Shown: positions 24,068-36,737, counted from the stretch's first letter. The stretch: 64,000 bases of DNA from Humulus lupulus (GCF_963169125.1 NC_084793.1:44387578-44451577); one strand, 5' to 3'. Notes: generated by a model not told the origin, from the letters alone. Translations and numbers: made by a program.

Positions 24068-26493
24068 TGTAACGCCCTGAAATCCCTAATGTGGTTTAAT
24101 GGTCGGATTAGTAGGCCGGGAGGGCCATAATTGATTTATTATGCCATTAAACTGTTATATGCATGTTTATGTGAATTATATTATAATATGATGTTAAATG
24201 CATGCATGTGGATCCACATTTCATCATGAGGGTACTTTGGTAATTTGGCCCATTGAGGGCATATTTGTATATTTTGATGCATGTTTGTGATTAATTTTTG
24301 AGGCCACATTATAATGTGGATTTGTTCGAGATATTCGGCATAAGACGATCTTTGAATATTAACTATCGGTTTGGTCATAACAGGCTTAAGCTCGGGGCTC
24401 GGCGTGAGTCTCGGGGTGTTTCGGTGATTAGAGCGTTACCATGAATTAAAGGGTAACGGGATATGAATTATTAGTATTTGAGAATATCGAGAATAGTGAG
24501 AATTGAAGGGTGTTAATTATGATTAACGAAATAGGTGGAAAATGACGTTTTTGCCCATGGGAGTCTTTAGAAACTTTTATTTGACCTAGGAGAATTTTAG
24601 TCTTTTTACCCCTAGGATTGGTATATGGGCTGAAGCCTGTAGAAAATAGGACCAAAACTGAGTTTGGTTACCTTCCTCACGTTCATCATCTTCCTCTTGT
24701 TTCCTTTGGAGTTTTTTATCCTAATTTGAAGAACTAAGCTAAGGAATCAAGGTTTGGAGCTTAGGACTTTAGTTCAACCATTGAAGAGGACTTAAATCCA
24801 GCTTGAGGTAAGAATCTATCCATGAAACCTTAGTTATTCTCTGTTTTTCTTATGGTTTTCAGTTGTCAAATCTAAGGTGTTAAGTTGAGAATTAATGGAA
24901 GTTTTTGGAGGAAGTTCACTTGGGTTTTGATGCTTGTATGGTGGGTAAGTTGTGGTAGCAATTGGGGGCTTTGCGTGGTGATGTTGGGAGAGTTTTAATG
25001 AGGTTTTGGATTGAGTTCAAAGGGAGGAAAACAGGGTTTTTGACTGAGTTTCAGGTGGGGACGCGGCTCTGTTCTAGAGCGCCGCGACCCAAGCTTAAGA
25101 AAATGAGAGGAAGAGGCTGAAGGGTCGAAGGGCCGCGACATGGCCAGGGAGGGCCGCGGCCTGTGCTGGGAGTTGAAGGGAGGCCGCCTCTATTTGAGGG
25201 GCAGGCCGCGGCATGGCCAGGGAGGGCCACGGTCCTTAGTGGCATTATGGCCAGAAATAGGTTTTTGGCTTGGGGATTCAAGCCTTAGGCCTCGAGGTCG
25301 ATCCTACTACCCGGTTTAGTAGGGTTCGATATCTCAGAGGCTAGGTTTTGGTTCAAGAACCTTTGTTATTCATTTTTATTGATGGAATCCCATATTTGGT
25401 TATGACCAGGTGACCGTCAAGGAATTAAAAGGTTGACCATTCTCAAGGGTCGTTCTTATACTAATTCTCGCTCGAACCAAAGGTAAGAAAATTGCACCCT
25501 ATATGTGACATGCAGGGTTATTGTAGAGGCATGTTTGTTGTTAAATGTGGACATTGATTGCATATGAAATGCTTAGCAAAGCTTGCTTACTTGTGTATGG
25601 CACTGACTAGTCAAGGTCGGCATTGGTCGCGTATTACTGACCTGAGAGTTAGAAACGGCATAAGCGTCATGAACGCAGGGCCGATAAAAGATTAGATCTA
25701 ATCGATATCAGCGTTAAATGACTCTAGGAGCATTAATTCTGGACCAACCCTAAGGTCGATGAAAATTATAAGCGCTTGACTAGTCTAAGACTAGTTACTC
25801 AGAGCCAGGGCTAGAGGCCTAAGTGACTATTTGTCACGTGGCTAGGGAGCGGAATCCCATGATTGTGACTCTATGGTCACGCGGTAGGTTATGTTGGTGA
25901 CCAGTTCATCAAACACCTATCTCGTTTAAGCTAGTGAAAGAATCACTTATCTGAAAAGGGAATGGAACCCACTTTAGTGACTCTTCCAACTGTCACTCCT
26001 CTACTTTGGACTGAAAGTCCTAAATGACTATTATGATCATTGTTGACATTCTATTCATGCATTATTGTGTTTTCTTGCTGGGCTTTGGCTCATGGGTGCT
26101 ATGTGGTGCAGGTAAAGGGAAAGAAAATCTCACCCAGCCTTGAGTGGAGAGCTTAGGTGGTGCTGTGTACATGTGCGGTCGCTTGACCACCACGGCCAAG
26201 AAGTTCTCAGAGGAACTAGGGGGTTTACCCTATTTTTTCCGCTTAGGTCGGCGGGTTGTAAATTTCAAACTATAATGACCATTTTGAATTGTAAATAACT
26301 TGTAAATTTTTTGATGGGCCCATGAACAGTTCTATGTTTTAAATAAAAATATATCCTATCCTTTTGATTGGTTTTCCACCTTAGCCAATTAATAACACCT
26401 AGAAGCACGTTTTAAACCAAAGAACTCAGGTAGTGAGTTAAACTCACGGTTCATCGTTCACCGTAACTGTCCTGGGGTAACCGGGGCGTTACA
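24068..26493 (+). mobile_element. Gypsy-type solo LTR, 2.4 kb (TSD AGCTT)
   Basis: Starts TGTAACGCCCTG and ends CGGGGCGTTACA, with AGCTT at 24063-24067 and 26494-26498. The copia LTR sequence is continuous once it is removed. A GC-rich block at about 25058-25235 has two copies of GGCATGGCCAGGGAGGGCC or close variants. Splice-like GGTAAGAAAATTG (about 25479) and TTGCTGGGCTTTGGCTCA (about 26077) blocks are shared with the LTR at 34584. No genes; the minus-strand frame at 25051-25281 is the GC block. Confidence 0.93.
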
Positions 26494-26714
26494 AGCTTGG
26501 ATAGGAAGATTGTTTATTTTACGAAAAGATAGCAAGGACACTTGATAGGCATCAAGAGGTATGTTCTTTATTCTTTTCTTGTTTATGATTAATGTATGTA
26601 TATTAATGGATCTGCATATTTAAAAGTAGTTTAAATATGTTACAAAAATTTTGTCGTACACTGGGCCAACCCATCACACAATTCTGCTGCATATTAGGTA
26701 ACTTGTTCCTAACA
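26494..26714 (+). repeat. Copia 5' LTR, last segment
   Basis: Matches about 33293-33513 and ends TTGTTCCTAACA. Confidence 0.93.
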
Positions 26715-26716
26715 AT

Positions 26717-26730
26717 TGGTACCAGAGCGG
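26717..26730 (+). promoter_or_regulatory. Primer-binding site (initiator tRNA-Met type)
   Basis: TGGTACCAGAGCGG two bases after the LTR end. It differs by one base from the usual TGGTATCAGAGC copia primer site complementary to initiator methionine tRNA. Confidence 0.92.
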
Positions 26731-28626
26731 TCATTAATCTCTGCATACATTAATTACTATGTGAGCATAATATGCATTCTTATGTTATCGTAATATGTGT
26801 GAATGGATGGATGTATGTATGTTTAAAGTTTATTCTTAAGGGTCGTTAATTATATGGTGTTTTAGGTTTAGGAATTGTTCTTAAATTTCTAGATGAAAAA
26901 TGTAAGCTATTTTGGGGCATAGGAATTTTTGTAATTTAATTTTCTGCATTAAATTATTGGAAAAAATTTTGTAAGGCCCGAGCCCCGGATTCCGTGCCCC
27001 GAAGCCTGAGCCCAAGGCTATCGCACACTGTTGTACAACCCCATGGCCTATGACTCCCCAGCCGCGCCCCCCTGCACCTGCATCTGCGCGCTCCCTGCCG
27101 CAGCTTGCGTGCCTTCCAGCCATGGCCCCAACTGTTGGCCCATGCCCCCTGCGCACCCCGTCGAGCAACTGCCAGTCACTGTCGTGGCCTCCCGCCATGC
27201 CTCCTGCCCCAATCGAGCCACCTTGTACCGTCGGCCCTAGGGTTCTTAACCCTAAGGTTTGCACAATGTTATCAATTTAAATTATGGGCCTAATTAATTT
27301 AAGCTCATAATTAAAATTGTTTTGTTTTGAATTAATTGTTTGAGCCCAAATTCAAAAATGGGCCTAATAACTTGTTGGGCATTAAAGCCCAAGTTAATTA
27401 TTCTTAAAAAAATTAAGATAATTAAAAGTTATTTTAATTCAAAATTAAATGGATAAATGACTTAATAGATCAAGACTACTTGTGAAAGCCCAAAATTGAA
27501 GATAGAGATCTCTTTAGGTTTTATTTAGTTTCTTACATTTTTGTGTATAATTTTGCAAGTGTTGTAATTTTTTTAGAAATACCCAAGGCACCCGGTTTGC
27601 ATTTATTTATTTAATTAGTATTTATTTATTTAAATGTTTGAATGTGATTAAATTGTTTAATACTTTATCATGCCTTTTTTGGCATGCCATACATATTACC
27701 CACACAGTATATAAAATTAGCATGCATCTCATATGAGTAGAAACATGTCTTAGGATTGTCCTTTGTGATTATATGCTTTATGTGATTGACCATACAATAA
27801 TAAATATAGTTTTAACTAGTTCAAGAGCGGAAATAGATTTTAAAAGTAGTTTAATTTCTAGTATTTAATGAAATTATTTTATTAAATAATAAATGATATT
27901 CCTAGTAATTATAGCAAATTAAAATTGAATTAATTAGGGCATAGTTCTATAATTTTAATTCTGCTTAATTGGATTAGTAATTATTAGAATATCATTTGGT
28001 AAAAATAGATCACTTTATTTTTACAAACTAATTAAAAAGCATAGGATGTTTTGAGAAAACACAAATAGTGATTGGGAGAGGGAATTATGACAATAAGTCC
28101 CATGGTCTCCATTATTAGTTGGCACCAAGGTAACATGGAGAGGGTCTCGCGACACCATTGCTTGTATCCCCCTAAGAAAGGCTTCTGACTGTGTTATTCT
28201 CAAGGCAAACTTCTTTAAGAATATGATTTAATGATGTATTTCAAGTTTGACTGACCCCAAGGCACACTCTTGAGTTAAGTCATTAATCTAAAATAATGGG
28301 TTACACTCACAAGGTACATTAGGCTTTCGAGCGGACTAGTGTATCCTTGACCAAACAAGCGGTTGTTTATAAGTCAAAAGATAAATGTTGATTTGAGTTT
28401 TCACTTATAAATTTGAGAAATTGTCTCAAAATTAATTTGGAATTAGTCTGACCTACCCTAAGGCTGGTCCATTAATGTTTAAATTAATTAATCGTGGAAT
28501 TAGTAATTATTTTTTTATGTGTTCTTTAATTGTTGCATTCATGCATCACGTTTACTGTTCCGAAAATTACTGATATTTATTATATGCATAAATTCATTTT
28601 TGTTTATTTATTTATTTTCAACAATC
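26731..28626 (+). other. Copia leader with a GC-rich island, no gene
   Basis: About 1.9 kb between primer site and gag start. Most is AT-rich, but 26973-27242 is strongly GC-rich (CCCGAGCCCCGG, CAGCCGCGCCCCCC) with abrupt edges. Overlapping open frames on both strands (26881-27280) reflect composition. A short TAGGGTTCTTAACCCTAA inverted repeat closes the island at 27238-27255. I see no protein match. Confidence 0.55.
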
Positions 28627-31303
28627 ATGTCTAGCTCAAATCATGTATCCTCTTTACTTGCTAATGAAAAGTTGACTGGTGAAAACTACATGAAATGAAA
28701 ATCAAACATGAATATTGTATTAATATGTGAGAACCACAAATTTTTCTTGACTGAGGAGTGTCCTGAAGTCCCTCCCACTACTGCTACCAAAACTACAAGG
28801 GAAAAGTTTGATAATTGGATCTTATCAAAAAACAAAGCAAAGTGTTATATGCTTGCGAGTATGAGCGGTGTGCTCAGAAAGAAGTTTGAGGACACTAAGA
28901 CTGCTTATGAGATCTAGGATTCCCTTCAAGATATGTTTGGGCAGCAGTTAGATCAGTGCAAGCATGAGGCTACCAGATCCTACATGACCAAGAAAATGAT
29001 GAAAGGAGTTTCTGTCAGAGAACATGTATTAGGCATGATCAATATAATGCACGATGCTATTATCCATGGGGCAACCATTAATGAAAGGACTCAAGTGAGC
29101 ATTATACTTGAATCGATTTCTCCAGCTTTTAAAGGTTTCACAACCAACTATGTCATGACCAAATTAGAATATAACATGACACAGCTGTTGAATGAGTTGC
29201 AAACTTATGAATCTCTTAACAAAGGTTCTGAGAAAGAAGGAGAGGCAAATGTTCCTGATTCTGGCCCATCCTCTTCAAAGGCTAAAACCAAAAAGAGGAA
29301 AAATGGATATGGAAAGGACAAAGAGATAGAAAAAGACAAGAATTCAAAGAAGCCTAACAAGTCATCCAAAGGCAAAGAGAACAAGAACACCAAGAACTCC
29401 AAAAAGAAGACCCCTAAAGGGACTTGTTTTCACTGTGGAGTAGATGGTCACTAGAAGAGAAACTATCCAAAGTATCTCACTGACCTGAAAGAGAAAAAGA
29501 AAGGTAAATTTGATTTACTTGTGTTAGAAACTTGTTTAGTGGAAGAAAATTCCTCATCTTGGATAGTAGATTCAGGAGCCACTAACCATGTTTGTTTTTC
29601 TCTACAGATTCTTAGTTCGACGAGGAAGCTTGCTAATGGAGAGGTGACTATGAGGGTAGGCATTGGTTATATTGTCTCTGCAGCAGAAGTTGGAACAACC
29701 TGTCTGGAATTTGAGAAGAATAAATTTCTTATTTTAGAGAACATTTATTATATTCCTGGATTTTCTAGAAACTTAATTTCTATTTCTAGGTTGCATGAAC
29801 AAGGTTTTAAAATTTCTATTAATAATAATTCGATTGTTATTTCGAGATATGGTTTTAAGATATGTTCTGCAAAATCTATTGATGGGCTTTATAAACTGCA
29901 AGCTAAAGAGAAATTTGCTTATAATTCTGAATTATTTAAAACAGCTAATTCTAGATCTATTAAATGACAAAAGACTGATTCCAATAGTGAAACATATCTA
30001 TGGCACTTGAGATTGGGCCATATTGGTCTAGATAGAATTAATAGGCTTGTAAAGGATGGTCCTTTAAGAGAACTATCTATTGGATCTCTCCATGTTTGTG
30101 AGTCATGTCTAGAAGGAGAGATGACCAAGAGACCTTTCTCTACTAAAGGTTCAAGAGCTACAAAATCACTTCAGCTAGTAAATACGGATGTTTGTGGTAC
30201 ACTTAATGTACAAGCAAGAGGAGGTTATGAATACTTTTTCACTTTTGTTGACGATTATTCAAGATATTGTTACCTATACTTAATGCAAAGAAAATCTAAA
30301 AATTTTGGAAAGTTCAAAGAATTTCGAGCAGAAGCTGAAAAGCAATTAGGTACATCACTGAAAGTTCTTCGATCTGATCAAGGAGGAGAGTACTTGGATT
30401 TTGAATTCGAGGACCATCTGCGTGAGCTTGGTATTCAATCCCAACTCACAACACTTGGAACGCCACAGCAAAATGGTGTTTCAGAAAGATGGAACAGAAC
30501 GTTACTAGATATGGTTAGATCAACGATGAGCTTCTCATCATTACCACTGTCATTCTAGGGTATGCGATTCAATGTGCTCTATACATATTGAATGTTGTTC
30601 CATCTAAGTCTATCCAGAAGACAGCCATGGAATTATGAAATGGTTGTAAACCTAGTTTACACCATTTTCGCATTTGGGGGTGTCCTGCACATGTGCTAAA
30701 AGGAAAGACCGGGAAGTTGGAATCACGCTCTGAAGTGTGCATGTTTGTTGTCTATTACAAAGAGACTAAAGGTGGAATTTTCTATAGTCCCAAAGAAAAT
30801 AAAACATTTGTATCGACAAATGTGGTTACACTGATTCTGATTTTGAATCATATAGAGATAGTCAGAAATCGACTTCTGGATCAGTGTTTACTCTTGGAGG
30901 AGGAGCAGTAGTCTGGCGAAGTATTAAACAAAACAGCATTGCAGACTCCACCATGGAAGCTGAGTATATAGCAGCTTGTGAAGCAGCTAAAGAGGTTGTG
31001 TGGCTCAAGAAGCTCTATTCCGATCTGGAAGTAGTGCCAGATGTGGATAAGCCACTAGTCCTATACTGTGACAATAGTGGGGCAATAGCTAACTCAAAGG
31101 AACCACAGAGTCACAAGATGGGAAAGCACATCGAGAGGAAGTATCACTTGATCAGAGAGATAGTTCATCGAGGAGATGTTGCAGTTATGAAGACAGCTTC
31201 ACAGCATAATCTTGTTGATCCTTTTACAAAGACTTTATGTATGAAATCTTTTAAGGAGCATGTAAGAAACATGGGAATGAGAGAGATGCCTCATTTGCTT
31301 TAG
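28627..31303 (+). pseudogene. Copia gag-pol, broken, reverse transcriptase deleted
   Basis: ATG at 28627 follows a CAATC leader. Gag contains LTGENYMK and a basic Lys-rich tail, then a CCHC knuckle CFHCGVDGH (about 29428-29454). The protease is SSSWIVDSGATNHVC (about 29551-29595). Pre-integrase WHLRLGHIG, then integrase with TDVCG, RSDQGGEY and SERWNRT (all three catalytic residues kept). One frame runs from 28627 to 30558 with stops at 28696, 28915, 29452, 29965 and 30556. A frameshift follows. At about 30825 the sequence jumps from the integrase tail (KENKTFVSTNV) to RNase H (TDSDFESYRDS, STMEAEYIAACEA, LVLYCDNSGAI), so the reverse transcriptase domain is missing. It ends at 31303. Confidence 0.93.
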
Positions 31304-31307
31304 GGCA

Positions 31308-31317
31308 ATTGGGAGAT
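31308..31317 (+). promoter_or_regulatory. Polypurine tract before 3' LTR
   Basis: ATTGGGAGAT directly precedes the 3' LTR at 31318, as expected for the plus-strand primer. Confidence 0.85.
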
Positions 31318-33513
31318 TGTTGGGAATTGTTCCCTAAAAGCATATGTGGTAGACATTGCTTTTAAGAAAGAAATAAATAAATTGAATTTGGTATGCATAT
31401 ATTTTATGGACTATATTATTCTGTGATAATATTAAGTAAATATCAGAAAAATTCTCAAGTTCATATATGTGATCTCAACCACGTATTGGTACAGGAGGAT
31501 TGTGATTGAGATAAATGAACTTGAATAGTTCGCAGTATAATAAAGTTATGGAATCTTTAGATTAATTACTGCAAGTACGGTCCACTAGTATTATGAATAC
31601 ATGTGATCTAGATCCAGATTACTAGTGTAGTAGGACACTTTAGTGGAGGTGCTTTATATATTAGAGAATATATAGAACTAGACCATATATATTATTAATA
31701 CGTAGTTAAATATCGTTTTGAAGTATTAATTAAATATATCAAGTGATGGTCATATACAAATAGATCTTAATCCCGAAGTTACTATGAACTCATGTTTATG
31801 TTATATGAGTTCTTTGATTCACTCGTTAGGGTTTGTCAGAATGATCAGGCTAGAAACTTTTGTTTTGGGAACTCATTAATGTAAATGGTTTGGCACATAG
31901 TATACAGATAAGGAATCTATACCTTCTCGTAAGAGATTGAATAATGGTTCTCTTAAGGGTTGAATTTTGGGACTGAAAGGTTATTGAGCTCAAATTCATA
32001 ATTTGGTTATGAATTAACCTTCACTAGTAAATTCGATGGTACTTAAGGAAACAAGATATAAATAAAAGGGTAAAGCGATAATTTTATTCCCGGTTAATTA
32101 TGAACCATTATTAGAGGGTTAATTTGTATGTAGTGATTATATCAATGGACGTTTTATTGTTATAAAGTACTCAATAAATGAAATGTCTATAATTACAAGA
32201 GTGCAATCTCATATTTATAGTGGAGTAATCATGAGATTAATAAATTAAGATTATTTAATTAAAGAGTTTAATTAATAATCACAAATTTATTTGAGCTTGG
32301 AATTATAGGTCCATAGGTCCTCCACAGCGGCTCTATCAACACTATTCAAGGCAAGAGTTTATATAAAAGGTAAAATGGTAAAAATACATATTTAAGAAGT
32401 TTTGTTCTTTGGGCCAAATATGCAATTATGTGATAATTGTGATTAATTAATTAATTACAAATTAGTTGTAATTATCAAAATTAATTAATAATTAATTATT
32501 GTATAGTTTTTGAAATTATATAAATAATTAATTTATTATAATTTTCAAAATTATAATAAAATGAATATTAAAATTTCGAAATTAAAATTGGTTTTAATTA
32601 GTTAGTAGAATTAATTAAATATTTCTATTTGAGTGGGAAATAATAATCTGATAAGTTCAAATTGGATTTGAATTTAAAAAGATTAATATTTATTCAAATA
32701 ATTAATTATATGTGATAATTAGTTAAAAAGATAATAAATTCAAATTTGAATTAAGTATCAAGTTGTTGGATTTTATCTGATAAGGTAGTTTGAATAAATA
32801 ATTAAATAATTGTGGAAAAATCACATTCTCTTATTTTATAGGGTACTGCACGACACACAAACTGTGTGTGGTGTGCAGCTATAGAAATCAGGGAATGAAT
32901 TTTTCACTTTTATTTATTTAATTAATTAATTAATGAAAAATTCAAAAAGATAGTTTTGATATTTTCATTAATAAGATAATTAATTAATTAAAAGATAAAT
33001 TGTAATTGGTTACATATTTATTTTTTAAATTTAAATATTTTCTATATAAGTTAGACTTATTAGAAAATAACAAATATACTCAATACTCAATTATTCGCTC
33101 TAAGAAAAGAACTATACTTTCCATCTCTCCCTGAAAAGATACTGAACCAATCCCAGACCTATTCTCTTGATCTCATGTGTTGAGTACATCAAGTTGAATC
33201 AGAAATATACCATCCTTTATTCTCTAAGTGCCAACACACTTCTTGAGATGTAGAGAATGCTGTGGAAGATCTTGGTGTGAGTACCTGGGAGCAGCTTGGA
33301 TAGGAAGATCATTTATTTTACGAAAAGATAGCAAGGACACTTGATAGGCATCAAAAGGTATGTTCTTTATTCTTTTCTTGTGTATGATTAATGTATGTAT
33401 ATTAATGGATCCGCATATTTAAAAGTAGTTTAAATATGTTACAAAATTTTTGTTTTATACTGGGCCAACCCATCACACAATTTTGTTGCGTTTTAGGAAA
33501 CTTGTTCCTAACA
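31318..33513 (+). repeat. Copia 3' LTR (2196 bp)
   Basis: Uninterrupted LTR, TGTTGGGAA to TTCCTAACA, followed by target duplication CACAT. It serves as the reference for the three pieces of the 5' LTR. It is AT-rich with a transcribed part near 33080-33300. Confidence 0.95.
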
Positions 33514-33518
33514 CACAT

Positions 33519-34578
33519 ATATGATGTAATAGTGATTACAGTGGAAAGATATTACAAGAGTTAAAAGAGGAAAGAAAACAATGGAATTGACATTTTGATT
33601 CCATAATCCAACCAAAAATTATGTACGTGTTTGGAACTAAGAGGTGCCTCATTCTATTTGGATCCCTTCTCTGTTTCTTTATATTGAGGAGTTCGAGTTA
33701 CATTTGGGTTGTAGGCCTAAGCGATTAGGCTTGGCCCAAAGATAAAAAATACAAAGTTTTGAATAAACTAACTGGGTCACCTACCTCGATTGAGCTGGTG
33801 CTTTTTCTTCTGCGACCAGCTCTTGGTACCTTAATTGGTGATCCACTTGAGGTCGTGAACAACTATAAGTGATGTCCTCTCTGGACCAGCGATCAAACTT
33901 TATGGAGTTGCATTTTACAACCGAGACCTTACCGTGGTGTCTAATTCTTTGAGACTGGAGACCAGGGTATGTTGCTTGGGGATAAACGACCAATGGCTAT
34001 GCACGATGTGTAGTGACTAGGGCTGGTGCCTGATGTTAGGTGACTAGGGTTATTCCATTACAAACTTGATTACAGCCAACCAAACATGTTGGAAGTGTTT
34101 GGAACTAAGAGGTCCTCATTCTATTTGGATCCTTTCTCCATTTATTTATGTTAAGAAGTTCGAGTTACATTTGGGTTGTGGGCCTAAGATATTAGGCTTG
34201 GCCCATAGATAATAAATACACAGTTTTGACTAAACTAACTGGGTCACCTACCTCGATTGAGTTGGTGCTTTTCCTTCTGCGACTAACTCTTGGTACCTTA
34301 ATTGGCGATCCACTTGAGGTCAGTGAACAACTATAGGTGATGTGCTCTCTTGAACCAGCAATCAAACTTTATGGAGTTGCATTCTACAACCGAGACCTTA
34401 CCGTGGTGTCAAGTGCTTTGAGACTGGGGACTAGGGTATGGTGCTTCGGGATAAGCTGCCAATGGCTATGCGTGATGTTTAGTGACCAGAGCTGATGCCT
34501 GATGTTGGGTGACTAGGGTTATTTCTTGGGTGTTTACGAGCTTGCCTTGGATGCTAGACATTGCCATTCTCATTAACT
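33519..34578. repeat. About 430-bp unit duplicated in tandem
   Basis: The unit beginning GTGTTTGGAACTAAGAGG occurs at 33627-34056 and again at 34095-34524, with small indels and about one change in every 15 bases. Both end GTGACTAGGGTTATT. A minus-strand frame of 70 codons in the first copy (33781-33993) has no recognisable domain and is broken in the second copy. The origin is unknown, probably part of an older repeat. Confidence 0.75.
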
Positions 34579-34583
34579 ATAAC

Positions 34584-36732
34584 TGTAACGTCCCGAATTT
34601 GCTATTAAGGTCGAGTGCCTTGATTACTGTGCCAGAAGGGCATAATCAGATTTATAGGTGGAATTAGTTGAATATATGTGTGATTATGCGATATAAATGA
34701 TTTTTGTGGTAATGGACTAGATATGCATGTTTATGTGTATTAACTATGCATGTGGGCCCATTTCTGTAAATTGGGGCATATTTGTAATTTTTGACCCGTT
34801 GAGGGTATGTTTGCATTATGTATTTGTTATGAGTGAGACCCCAGTATTATGGGGCTATATTTGAGATGTGAGGTCCGAGACGATCCTAGTGAGCGAATTA
34901 GCAGAATAGTCACAACGGAGTTAAAATACTCGGCTCGGTGTGAGCCTAGGGGTATTTTGGGAAACCTAGTGAGTATTCGGGATTTATCGGGTGGCGAGTA
35001 GTTATTTGATGATTATTCGTGTATGTCGGGACTAATTGGGAATTTATGGGGCTACTTGAGGATTAGTGGGAAATGTGGTAAATGGACGCTTTGCCCTTGG
35101 GGGCGTGAGGGAGTCAAGGTTAAGGCTAGGGACAATTTGGTCTTTTCCCAAGCCTAGAACCAAATAGAAGAATCCCCTCAATAGACTCTCTCTCTCACTC
35201 ACATCCCCCCCCCCCCCTCTCTCTCTCTCACTCCCGTCCCCCCCCCCCCCCCTCTCTCTCTCTCCCTTGCAACTGATTCTCTCAAGTTTGTGAAAGGAAT
35301 TTGTTGAGTTTCAAACTTAGGACTGTCCTTGGTGGGAATTGGGAGCTAGACTTTGGGGATTAGAGGTTGTCAAACTAAAGGGATCCAGCTGGGGGAACTC
35401 GAATTCCAGGAGGTAATCTCAATTCTCAAGCTTTGAGTTTATTGTTTTTGGTATTTTGGTTGAAATCTTATAGTTCTGAGTTAGATGGTGTTTAGAGGGT
35501 TTTGATGATTGCTTTGTGGTATTTTTGTATTGCTGGTGTAATTATGTGGTTTAAATGGGTTAGAAATTGAGTTTTGAGGTGGATTGGGAAGGATTTGCGA
35601 TTTCTGGAATCACAGGAATTCTGGGTTCGCGGGGTCGCGCCACGGTGCTGTTCTTGAGTGTTGCGGCCCGATGAACCCATAAGGCCTTAAGGGGTTTGTT
35701 GAATCGCCCGAGCACCGCAGCGCAGGTTGGGGCGCAACGCAACCCGTGTCCCCTAGGAAAGAGCCTTGGGCTCTCTAACTTGTAGCGCGTCGCGGCCCTA
35801 TGGGCTGGACCACGACTATAATTAAAGAAAATAACCTAAACAAATTTTTAAGCTCAGGAACTCAAACTCAAGGGCTCGGGAGTAATTTGTTTATGATTTG
35901 ATGGTTATTTACTATTATTATGTTGTGACTAGGTTTTACCGCTAAGGCTCAAGATTAGAGATCGTGCTCGGGATTGCCTTGTACTGTCAGCTCAGGACTT
36001 AGGTAAGAAAATTGTTTGTGGTCGTAGAGCAGGGCATGGCCCGATTATCTATGCTTAGTGTTACATGTGAATATTTGTAATTGTTATGTCATGTATGTGT
36101 TTGTGATGGATCGGCAAGGGCCGGGATCGACATTAAGCATGCTGAATGCAGGCCGCCATGGCATGGCCATCCAAGGGTGTCGTACTCACCCGCTCGGTTA
36201 GGACAATGAACCTGGTGCCTGGTAATACACCTTGATTGGCGTAGGCCGCTGTTGGGAATTGTCTATTGTGTCTGTTTAGTTATGTATTTACTGAAATAAG
36301 TTGTTATATGATATGTTTATGAAGTTTTCTTGATATGCCTTGGCTCACGGGTGCTCTATGGTGCAGGTAAGGGCAAGGGAAAAGCCGACCAAGCATGAGT
36401 TGGAAGGCATGGAGTGGTGCGTACATGTTTGGCCTACCTGGCCGCCACGGCTGGGGTAGTTTTGAGGAACACGTTATAAATGTTTGATTTTGTCACCTAG
36501 GTCAACTGTATAATAACTTTGAATTGTAAATACAATTTAAACATATATTTTGGGGTCCCAATATAACTCTTTTACAATCTTAATGAAAGTACAAATATTT
36601 TAATATGAAAGTTTTATTAAATGAGTCTCTGTCTTAATTTAATTACACTTTTGGGTCTAACACCTCGACTAACGAGTCAAATACACATTTTAAAATCACA
36701 TGATAACGACTCTAGGGCAGTAGGACGTTACA
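34584..36732 (+). mobile_element. Gypsy-type solo LTR, 2.15 kb (TSD ATAAC)
   Basis: Starts TGTAACGTCCCG and ends GGACGTTACA, flanked by ATAAC at 34579-34583 and 36733-36737. It has CT microsatellites and C runs (13 C at 35205-35217, 15 C at 35238-35252) in the leader. A GC-rich block lies at about 35625-35815 in the same relative place as in the LTR at 24068. Blocks AGGTAAGAAAATTG (about 36001) and CCTTGGCTCACGGGTGCT (about 36338) are also shared. No coding domain. Confidence 0.93.
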
Positions 36733-36737
36733 ATAAC

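Larger units (their letters stand above)
9202..33513 (+). mobile_element. Ty1/copia element with both LTRs, swollen by nested insertions (TSD CACAT)
   Basis: The 5' LTR starts TGTTGGGAATTG at 9202. The 3' LTR spans 31318-33513 and ends TTGTTCCTAACA. CACAT flanks the whole at 9197-9201 and 33514-33518. The 5' LTR is in three pieces (9202-9719, 22618-24067, 26494-26714), split by two other LTR insertions. The internal region is 26715-31317 with primer-binding site, gag-pol and polypurine tract. The two LTRs align along their whole length, with roughly one difference per 12-15 bases in the first stretch, so the insertion is old. The coding region is broken and lacks reverse transcriptase, so the copy is inactive. 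Confidence 0.93.

Noticed and set aside
26881..27293. Several open frames in the GC-rich leader island
   Set aside because: Open on both strands and in several frames because of composition; no recognisable protein.
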